From Rhodobacteraceae bacterium UBA6236 (GTDB lineage Bacteria > Pseudomonadota > Alphaproteobacteria > Rhodobacterales > Rhodobacteraceae): a DNA stretch of 11,994 bases. Position numbers and translations under genes: made by a program. Below are positions 5,829 to 11,994 of this stretch, one piece after another. The DNA is taken from positions 1 to 11,994 of the forward strand of contig DJWG01000038.1 in NCBI GenBank assembly GCA_002440945.1. Reading direction: 5' to 3'. The notes under the pieces are model-generated. The model had not been told where the DNA came from and ran no database searches. It was given only the letters and a program-made list of their open reading frames with translations. The stretch's first letter is position 1. Every line of letters begins with the position of its first letter.

Positions 5829-7301
5829 ATGGTGTCGCGCGTCATTCCCGTCGAACCTTTCGACCTTATCATCTTTGGTGCCACCGGCGATCTGGCGCGG
5901 CGCAAGATCCTGCCAGGGCTTTATCGGCGCTTTGCTGCGGGGCAGATCCCGCCGGATGCCCGCATCATCGGGTCTGCGCGCGGCGAAATGGACGATGCGG
6001 CTTTTCGCAAGTTGGTGTCGGACGCCATCACCGAATTCCTCGATGCCTCGAAGCGCGATCCCGACGAGGTGGAGCGTTTTCTTGAACGGCTTTTCTATGT
6101 CGCCATCGACGCGTTGGGCGAAACCGGTTGGACCACGCTGGCCCGGATGATGCGCCCGGGCGTCGTGCAGGCGTTCTATTTCTCGGTCGCGCCGACGCTG
6201 TTTGGCGCGATCGCCGAACGGCTGCACACCTACGGCATCGCGACGCCCGAAAGCCGGATCGTCGTGGAAAAGCCTTTCGGACGCGATCTGGCCACGGCGC
6301 GGGAGTTGAACGACACGCTGGCATCGCATTTCACCGAAAGCCAGATCTACCGGATCGACCATTATCTGGGCAAGGAAACGGTCCAGAACCTGATGGCGGT
6401 CCGCTTCGCCAATATCCTGTTCGAGCCTCTGTGGAACACCCAATACGTTGACCACGTCCAGATCACCGTGGCCGAAACCGTGGGGGTGGGCGGCCGCGCC
6501 GCCTATTACGACCGCGCGGGCGCGACGCGGGACATGGTGCAGAACCACATGATGCAGCTTCTGTGCCTGATCGCGATGGAGCCGCCCTACAGCTTCAACC
6601 CCGATGCGGTGCGCGACGAAAAACTGAAGGTCATCCGCGCGCTGGAACCCGTTTCGCCCGACGATATCGTGCGCGGCCAGTATCGTAGCCGCCCCGCGCG
6701 CGGCGGACTGCCGGCCGAGCCTTCCTATACCGAAGACGCGGGCGATCCCTTGTCGCGGACCGAAAGCTATATCGCGCTGAAGGTGATGATCGCCAACTGG
6801 CGCTGGAAGGGCACGCCCTTCTACCTGCGGACCGGCAAGAAACTGCGGGCGCGGGCGTCGGAAATCGCCATCGTCTTCAAGGAGCCGCCGCATTCGATTT
6901 TCGGCGAAGGCGAGGGCTGGCGCGAAAACGTGCTGGCGATCCGGCTGCAACCGAACGAGGGCATGAACCTTTCCGTGATGATCAAGGAACCGGGACCGGG
7001 CGGCATGCGTCTGACGGAGGTGCCTTTGGACATGTCCTTTGCCGAGGCGCTGGGCGAAGAGGGCACCGATATTCCCGATGCCTACGAACGGCTGATCATG
7101 GACGTCATCCGCGGCAACCAGACGCTGTTCATGCGCGGCGACGAGGTCGAGGCCGCCTGGGCCTGGACCGATCCGATCATCGCCGAATGGGAAGCGCGCA
7201 GCGAAAAGCCGAAAGGCTACGATCCGGGATCTTCCGGCCCCGAAGATGCGTTGATGCTTCTGCACCGTGATGGTCGCCGCTGGCGGGAGATCCGCGAATG
7301 A
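5829..7301 (+). CDS. zwf: Glucose-6-phosphate 1-dehydrogenase
   Basis: Oxidises glucose 6-phosphate to 6-phosphogluconolactone, making NAD(P)H; the cytoplasmic entry step to the Entner-Doudoroff and oxidative pentose phosphate routes. The nucleotide-binding GATGDLA is at 17-23, the EKPFGRDL lysine at K148, the substrate signature RIDHYLGKE at 175-183 and the catalytic histidine at H240 in RDMVQNHMMQ. The 490 residues fit the family. The ATG at 5829 has GAAGGG 7 bases upstream. A TTG at 5799 is in frame but lies in the operator palindromes and lacks a ribosome binding site. Its stop overlaps the pgl start (ATGA), giving a translationally coupled zwf-pgl-pgi operon probably controlled by the leader palindromes. 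Confidence 0.97.
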   Translation: MVSRVIPVEPFDLIIFGATGDLARRKILPGLYRRFAAGQIPPDARIIGSARGEMDDAAFRKLVSDAITEFLDASKRDPDEVERFLERLFYVAIDALGETGWTTLARMMRPGVVQAFYFSVAPTLFGAIAERLHTYGIATPESRIVVEKPFGRDLATARELNDTLASHFTESQIYRIDHYLGKETVQNLMAVRFANILFEPLWNTQYVDHVQITVAETVGVGGRAAYYDRAGATRDMVQNHMMQLLCLIAMEPPYSFNPDAVRDEKLKVIRALEPVSPDDIVRGQYRSRPARGGLPAEPSYTEDAGDPLSRTESYIALKVMIANWRWKGTPFYLRTGKKLRARASEIAIVFKEPPHSIFGEGEGWRENVLAIRLQPNEGMNLSVMIKEPGPGGMRLTEVPLDMSFAEALGEEGTDIPDAYERLIMDVIRGNQTLFMRGDEVEAAWAWTDPIIAEWEARSEKPKGYDPGSSGPEDALMLLHRDGRRWREIRE

Positions 7302-7969
7302 GCCTTGTCGAATATTCCGATCGGGAAATGATGATGATCGCGGTGGCCAATGCCATCGCGGGCGATCTGGGCCAGGCGCTGCGCCAGAACCCCGAGGCCA
7401 GCCTTTGCGTGCCCGGTGGCACGACGCCGGGGCCGATCTACGACACGTTGTCCGGCGTGGCGCTGGATTGGGACCGGGTGACGGTATTCCTGAACGATGA
7501 ACGCTGGGTCGATGAAGCCAGTGACCGGTCGAACGCCCGCCTGATCCGGGCGCGGCTTTTGCGCGATCAGGCCGCGACGGCGCGCTTCATCCCCCTCTGG
7601 CGCGACGTGGCAGAGCCCGAGGCAGCGCTTGACCAGATCGCCGCCGACCTGGGTCCGCATCTTCCGATCTCGGTCCTGCTTCTGGGGATGGGCGCCGACA
7701 TGCATACCGCAAGTCTTTTCCCCGGCGCCGACAGGCTGGCCGAGGCGCTGGCCGCCGATGCGCCCATTGTCATGGCGCTGCGGGCCGATGGCGCGGGCGA
7801 GCCGCGCATCACGTTGACCGCGCATGTGCTGAACGGCGCGATGGCCAAGCACCTGGTCATCACCGGCGAGGAAAAGCGCGCCGCCTACGAACGCGCCCTG
7901 GCGCTGACGCCCGAAGAGGCTCCGGTTCAGGCGGTCCTGCGCAATACCACCATCCATTGGGCTGCCTGA
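7298..7969 (+). CDS. pgl: 6-phosphogluconolactonase
   Basis: Hydrolyses 6-phosphogluconolactone, the product of Zwf, to 6-phosphogluconate in the cytoplasm. It belongs to the SugarP_isomerase-fold NagB/DevB family. Landmarks are the phosphate loop VPGGTTPGPIYD (38-49), NDERWV...SDRSNARLIRARLL (66-88) and LLLGMGADMHTASLFPG (127-143). In the last motif the usual GxDGHT reads GADMHT, a Gly-to-Met change at residue 135 with the histidine (H136) kept. The 223-residue length is usual. The start codon overlaps the zwf stop (ATGA), and the stop lies inside the pgi ribosome binding site, so the three genes are one transcript. Confidence 0.95.
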   Translation: MSLVEYSDREMMMIAVANAIAGDLGQALRQNPEASLCVPGGTTPGPIYDTLSGVALDWDRVTVFLNDERWVDEASDRSNARLIRARLLRDQAATARFIPLWRDVAEPEAALDQIAADLGPHLPISVLLLGMGADMHTASLFPGADRLAEALAADAPIVMALRADGAGEPRITLTAHVLNGAMAKHLVITGEEKRAAYERALALTPEEAPVQAVLRNTTIHWAA

Positions 7970-7981
7970 GGAGATTTGCCG

Positions 7982-9586
7982 ATGTCCGCATGGGAAGTGC
8001 TGGCGCGCCGGGAACAGGCGACGTCCGGTCGCAGCCTCCTCGATCTGTTCAAGGGCGGCGACCGTCTGGCGCGGTTCCGGGCGGCCCTTGGCCCGATGGT
8101 CTTCGATTTCTCGAAGACGAACATCGACGGGGAAACGCTGGATGCGCTGATCGCCCTCGCGGAGGAGGCCGATGTGGCGGCAAAGCGCGAGGCGATGTTT
8201 TCGGGCGCGAAGATCAACGAAACCGAAGGCCGCGCCGTTCTTCATACCGCGCTTCGCAACCCTGCGGCCCGGGTCGAGGTCGATGGCCGGGATGTGATGC
8301 CCGAGGTGCGCGCCATCCACGCCCGGGCGTCGCAATTCGCCCGCGACGTCCGCACGGACGCCTTCACGGGGCAGGGCGGGCGGATCACCGATGTGGTCAA
8401 CATCGGTATCGGCGGGTCGGATCTTGGCCCGGCGATGGGCTATCTGGCCCTGCAACCCTATGCCGATGGCCCGCGCTGCCATTTCGTCTCGAACGTCGAC
8501 GGCGCGCATATCCACGACACGCTTCGTGGCCTGAACCCTGAAACCACGCTGGTCGTCGTGGCCTCGAAGACCTTCTCCACCATCGAGACGATGACCAACT
8601 CCGATACCGCCAAGGCGTGGATGGCGGAAAAAGTCGCCAACCCCGCCGCGCAATTCGCCGCCGTCTCGACTGCCGAGGATCGCACCTCGGCTTATGGGAT
8701 CGACCCTTCCCGCGTCTTCGGGTTCGAAGATTGGGTTGGCGGGCGCTATTCGATGTGGGGGCCGATCGGTCTGTCGCTGATGATCGCCATCGGCCCGGAG
8801 CGTTTCGACGACTTCCTCGCCGGTGGCGCCGCGATGGACGCGCATTTCCGCGAAGCACCCTTCGCGCAGAACCTTCCCGTGCTGCTGGGGCTGGTTGGCA
8901 TCTGGCACAACCAGATCTGCGGCTACGCCACACGCGCCGTCCTGCCCTATGACCAGCGCCTGTCGCGCCTTCCGGCCTACCTTCAGCAGCTTGAGATGGA
9001 AAGCAACGGCAAGCGGGTGGCAATGGACGGCAGCGACCTGACCCGCAATTCGGGCCCCGTTGTCTGGGGCGAGCCGGGGACGAACGGCCAGCATGCCTTC
9101 TACCAGTTGATCCATCAGGGCACTCGCATCGTGCCCTGCGAATTCCTGGTGGCCGCCAAGGGCCATGAACCGGCCCTTGCCCATCAGCACCTGCTTCTGG
9201 TCGCCAATTGTCTGGCCCAGTCCGAGGCCCTTATGCGGGGCCGGAGCCTCGATGAAGCCCGCGCGATGATGAAGAAGAAGGGCCTGACCGGCAAGGAACT
9301 GGACCGTCAGGCCCGCCACCGGGTTTTCCCCGGCAACCGGCCCTCGACCACGCTGATCTACCCGCAGCTCACGCCCTTCGTGCTCGGCCAGATCATCGCC
9401 CTTTACGAACACCGGGTCTTTGTCGAAGGTGTGATCCTGGGGCTGAACAGCTTCGACCAATGGGGGGTCGAACTGGGCAAGGAACTGGCGCTCGCGCTTT
9501 CGCCCGTTCTGGAAGGCGCAGAGGACGGCAGCGCGAAGGACCCGTCCACGCGGGCCCTGGCGGCGTATTTCCGCGATCACGCCTGA
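7982..9586 (+). CDS. pgi: Glucose-6-phosphate isomerase
   Basis: Interconverts glucose 6-phosphate and fructose 6-phosphate. In an Entner-Doudoroff organism it also recycles fructose 6-phosphate back towards Zwf. Seen here: the sugar-phosphate-binding [12 protein letters not shown] (139-150), the signature [13 protein letters not shown] (252-264), E340 in MESNGK, H371 in [13 protein letters not shown] and K500 in [10 protein letters not shown], matching the catalytic Glu, His and Lys of the family. The 534 residues are close to E. coli Pgi (549). The ATG at 7982 follows GAGGAG with 8-base spacing; a TTG two codons earlier is too close to that site. It is the last gene of the zwf operon. No strong terminator follows. 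Confidence 0.97.
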   Translation: MSAWEVLARREQATSGRSLLDLFKGGDRLARFRAALGPMVFDFSKTNIDGETLDALIALAEEADVAAKREAMFSGAKINETEGRAVLHTALRNPAARVEVDGRDVMPEVRAIHARASQFARDVRTDAFTGQGGRITDVVNIGIGGSDLGPAMGYLALQPYADGPRCHFVSNVDGAHIHDTLRGLNPETTLVVVASKTFSTIETMTNSDTAKAWMAEKVANPAAQFAAVSTAEDRTSAYGIDPSRVFGFEDWVGGRYSMWGPIGLSLMIAIGPERFDDFLAGGAAMDAHFREAPFAQNLPVLLGLVGIWHNQICGYATRAVLPYDQRLSRLPAYLQQLEMESNGKRVAMDGSDLTRNSGPVVWGEPGTNGQHAFYQLIHQGTRIVPCEFLVAAKGHEPALAHQHLLLVANCLAQSEALMRGRSLDEARAMMKKKGLTGKELDRQARHRVFPGNRPSTTLIYPQLTPFVLGQIIALYEHRVFVEGVILGLNSFDQWGVELGKELALALSPVLEGAEDGSAKDPSTRALAAYFRDHA

Positions 9587-9734
9587 CATTGGCACGGCCC
9601 TTGCGCACACGCTTTTCTGCCGCGCAGGGAAAATGCTGCAACTGCACTACTTGAGTAATTTTCTTTCGCAGTGTTATGTGGTCGCGGATTGTAGCTTACG
9701 ATCTGGCAGAGGTGACTGAAGGGGGAGAATCCGC
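9587..9734 (+). promoter_or_regulatory. Upstream region of pntA
   Basis: This 148-bp gap holds a local AT-rich part (about 9630-9705) and probably the pnt promoter. The best -10 candidate is TACGAT (9697-9702; four of six), with no convincing -35. A bulged inverted repeat, CCCTTGCGC (9598-9606) / GCGCAGGG (9622-9629), follows pgi but has no T run, so it is not a clear terminator. GGGGGAG at 9721-9727 is the pntA ribosome binding site. Confidence 0.4.
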
Positions 9735-11309
9735 GTGAAAATTGGCGCGTTGAGGGAAGTGATAGCAGGCGAATCGCGGGTAGCGATGACACCTGACTCG
9801 GCTTTGCAACTGCAGAAGTTGGGGCATTCTTGCGTGATCGAGGCCGGTGCGGGCCAGGCTGCGGGGTTTTCCGACGACAGCTACCGCAAGGCTGGGGTCG
9901 AGGTTCTGGCCGATGCGAAGGCGGTGGTTGCCGCCGCGGATGTGCTGGTCAAGGTCCGCCCGCCGCTGCCCGATGAGGTCGCAGGCCTGCGACAGGGTCA
10001 GACGCTGATTTCCTTCTTCTACCCCGCGCAGAACAAGGATCTGCTGGAAGCCGCCAAGGACAAGGGCGCGACCGTCATCGCCATGGACATGGTGCCGCGG
10101 ATTTCCCGTGCGCAGAAGATGGACGCGCTGTCGTCGATGGCCAATATCGCGGGCTACCGCGCGGTGATCGAGGCAGGCGCGAACTTCGGCCGCTTCTTCA
10201 CCGGTCAGGTCACGGCGGCGGGCAAGGTTCCGCCCGCGAAGGTGCTGGTCATCGGCGCCGGCGTTGCCGGTCTGGCGGCGATCGGCACCGCGACGAGCCT
10301 TGGCGCGATCACCTATGCCTTCGACGTGCGCCCCGAAGTGGCCGAGCAGATCGAATCGATGGGGGCGGAGTTCGTCTACCTCGACTTCGCCGAAAACCAG
10401 ACCGATGGCGCGGCCACCGGCGGCTATGCGGCGCCCTCGTCGCCTGAATTCCGCGAAGCGCAGCTGAAGAAGTTCCGCGAGATGGCGCCCGACATGGACA
10501 TCGTCATCACCACGGCGCTGATCCCCGGCCGCGATGCGCCGAAGCTGTGGCTGGAAGACATGGTTGCCATGATGAAGCCCGGCTCGGTCGTCGTCGACCT
10601 TGCGGCGGAACGCGGCGGCAACTGCGACCTGACGGTCCCCGACCAGAAGGTCCTGAGCCCGAACGGCGTGACCATCGTCGGCTACACCGATTTCCCCAGC
10701 CGGATGGCGGCGCAGTCCTCGACGCTGTATTCCACCAACATCCGCCACATGCTGACGGACCTGACGCCGAAGAAGGACGGGGTCATCTTCCACAACATGG
10801 AAGACGACGTGATCCGCGGCGCCACCGTGACGCGCGAAGGCGCCATCACCTTCCCGCCGCCGCCGCCGAAGGTTGCAGCAATCGCCGCGCAGAAGCCGAA
10901 GGAAAAGCCCAAAGAGCTGACGCCCGAGGAACGCCGCGCGCAGGAAGCTGCGGCCTTCAAGGCGCAGACCAAAAGCCAGTTCACGATGCTTGCCATCGGC
11001 GGCGCGCTGATCCTTCTGGCGGGGCTTTACGCGCCCGCAAGCTTCATGTCGCACTTCATCGTCTTCGTGCTGTCGTGCTTCGTCGGCTTCCAGGTCATCT
11101 GGAACGTTTCGCATTCGCTGCACACGCCGCTGATGGCGGTCACGAACGCGATCTCTTCGATCATCATCCTGGGCGCGCTGATGCAGATCGGCTCGACCAG
11201 CAACCTGGTGATCATCCTTGCGGCGCTGTCGGTCTTCATGGCGGGGATCAACATCTTCGGTGGCTTCATGGTCACCCGGCGCATGCTTGCCATGTTCCAG
11301 AAGTCGTAA
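9735..11309 (+). CDS. pntA: NAD(P) transhydrogenase (Re/Si-specific), alpha subunit
   Basis: Alpha subunit of the inner-membrane proton-translocating transhydrogenase, which uses proton inflow to reduce NADP+ with NADH. Domain I (about 1-375) binds NAD(H): [20 protein letters not shown] at 125-144, the Rossmann loop [11 protein letters not shown] (174-184) and the mobile loop ATGGYAAP (227-234). A run of five prolines (374-378) and a Lys/Glu-rich linker lead to about four C-terminal membrane helices (415-515). The 524 residues match the fused E. coli-type alpha subunit (about 510), not the split PntAA/PntAB arrangement of Rhodospirillum rubrum. The start is a GTG at 9735 with GGGGGAG 7 bases before it. 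The stop lies 10 bases before pntB. Confidence 0.96.
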   Translation: MKIGALREVIAGESRVAMTPDSALQLQKLGHSCVIEAGAGQAAGFSDDSYRKAGVEVLADAKAVVAAADVLVKVRPPLPDEVAGLRQGQTLISFFYPAQNKDLLEAAKDKGATVIAMDMVPRISRAQKMDALSSMANIAGYRAVIEAGANFGRFFTGQVTAAGKVPPAKVLVIGAGVAGLAAIGTATSLGAITYAFDVRPEVAEQIESMGAEFVYLDFAENQTDGAATGGYAAPSSPEFREAQLKKFREMAPDMDIVITTALIPGRDAPKLWLEDMVAMMKPGSVVVDLAAERGGNCDLTVPDQKVLSPNGVTIVGYTDFPSRMAAQSSTLYSTNIRHMLTDLTPKKDGVIFHNMEDDVIRGATVTREGAITFPPPPPKVAAIAAQKPKEKPKELTPEERRAQEAAAFKAQTKSQFTMLAIGGALILLAGLYAPASFMSHFIVFVLSCFVGFQVIWNVSHSLHTPLMAVTNAISSIIILGALMQIGSTSNLVIILAALSVFMAGINIFGGFMVTRRMLAMFQKS

Positions 11310-11319
11310 GGAGGCCGAA

Positions 11320-11994
11320 ATGGAATACGGATTTACCACGGCGGCCTATGTCGTTGCAGCGGTCCTGTTCATCCTGTCCCTGGGCGGGCTGTCAGGTCAG
11401 GAAAGCGCCAAGCGCGCGGTCTGGTATGGCATCGTCGGCATGGCGCTGGCGGTTCTGGCCACGCTTTACGGCCCCGGCGCGGGCAACTGGATGATCTCGG
11501 TCGCGATGATCGCGGTCGGTGGCGTCATCGGCTGGATCGTCGCGCAGCGCGTCCAGATGACGGAAATGCCGCAGCTGGTCGCGGCGATGCACAGCCTTGT
11601 CGGTCTGGCGGCGGTGTTCATCGGCTACAACACCCAGTTCGAGATGGCGGGGATTGCCGCGCTTCAGGCGGCGGGCGATGGCGATGCGCTGAACGCGCTG
11701 ACCGGCTTTGCCCAGAAGATCGCCGAGAAATCCGCCTCGGAAATCGCCATCCTGCGGGTGGAAACCTTCCTTGGCGTCTTCATCGGTGCCGTGACCTTCA
11801 CCGGTTCGGTCATCGCCTATGGCAAGCTGGCGGGCAAGGTCGACGGCAAGGCGAAGAAACTGCCGGGCGGCCATGTTCTGAACGCGGCGGCTGCGCTTCT
11901 GTCGCTTGTGCTGCTGGTCATGTATTTCAACGGCGCGGGCACCTGGGCCCTGGCCGTGATGACGCTGGCGGCGTTCTTCATCGGCTATCACCTG
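11320..11994 (+). CDS. pntB: NAD(P) transhydrogenase, beta subunit, N-terminal part
   Basis: Beta subunit of the same membrane complex; it carries the proton channel and, in its C-terminal domain, the NADP(H) site. The window ends in frame after 225 codons, so only the membrane domain is seen, and the NADP(H) domain (about half of a 460-residue protein) lies beyond. The visible part is a series of hydrophobic helices closely resembling E. coli PntB: FTTAAYVVAAVLFILSLGGL at the start, MTEMPQLVAAMHSLVGLAAV (80-99) with the proton-channel histidine at H91, and GVFIGAVTFTGSVIAYGKL later. The ATG is preceded by AAGGAGG overlapping the pntA stop, with a 5-base gap, so it is co-transcribed with pntA. 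Confidence 0.95.
   Translation, partial: MEYGFTTAAYVVAAVLFILSLGGLSGQESAKRAVWYGIVGMALAVLATLYGPGAGNWMISVAMIAVGGVIGWIVAQRVQMTEMPQLVAAMHSLVGLAAVFIGYNTQFEMAGIAALQAAGDGDALNALTGFAQKIAEKSASEIAILRVETFLGVFIGAVTFTGSVIAYGKLAGKVDGKAKKLPGGHVLNAAAALLSLVLLVMYFNGAGTWALAVMTLAAFFIGYHL

Noticed and set aside
5808..7265. 485-codon minus-strand open frame opposite zwf
   Set aside because: Shadow of zwf with no recognisable domain; GC-rich third positions keep the antisense frame open.
7217..9610. 797-codon open frame on the minus strand across pgl and pgi
   Set aside because: It is antisense to two genes with full catalytic motifs. The His/Arg/Gly/Asp-rich translation is typical of GC-rich shadow frames.
9598..9629. 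Possible terminator after pgi
   Set aside because: The stem has a bulge and a 15-base loop and is followed by AAAATG, with no T run.
9696..11339. 547-codon minus-strand open frame opposite pntA
   Set aside because: Very rich in Arg, His and Asp with no motif, and it covers a clear pntA; antisense shadow.

Overview
The window looks like a piece of an alphaproteobacterial chromosome, most likely from the Rhodobacterales (a Rhodobacter/Paracoccus relative). The evidence is the high GC content with strong third-position GC bias, the zwf-pgl-pgi gene order, a two-subunit pntA/pntB arrangement and a LacI-type palindrome in the zwf leader. The family assignments are firm, but the genus is inference.

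Left end (1 to about 2.5 kb) is mobile DNA. It holds the C-terminal half of a TniB/TnsC-like AAA+ transposition regulator and, overlapping it by 4 bp, a large TniQ/TnsD-like target-selection protein. They belong to a Tn7/Tn5053-type transposon whose transposase and other end must lie outside the window. The last ~95 bases of tniQ and the bases just after it are a degenerate array of ~20-23 bp repeats, which I read as the transposase-binding end of the element. The exact junction with the host chromosome cannot be fixed here.

Middle (2.5 to 5.8 kb) is a set of short transcription units. A ureohydrolase (agmatinase/guanidinobutyrase family) has a good promoter and an SD-sequestering hairpin. 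It converges on a RidA-family gene across a shared bidirectional terminator. The RidA gene is divergent from an aldo/keto reductase. A small two-helix membrane protein of unknown function follows, with its own promoter, and then a tRNA-Gly(CCC) on the minus strand.

Right part (5.8 to 12 kb) is central carbon and NADPH metabolism. zwf, pgl and pgi form a tight operon feeding glucose 6-phosphate into the Entner-Doudoroff/pentose phosphate routes. Two adjacent perfect palindromes in its leader look like operators. pntA and the first half of pntB (cut by the window end) follow from their own upstream region and encode the proton-translocating transhydrogenase. Together zwf and pntAB set the NADPH supply; that this is coordinated is inference.

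The host genes are ordinary. The parts worth a second look are the tniB-tniQ element end and its repeat array, the AT-hook-like tail on TniB, the paired palindromes before zwf, and the hairpin over the ureohydrolase ribosome binding site.
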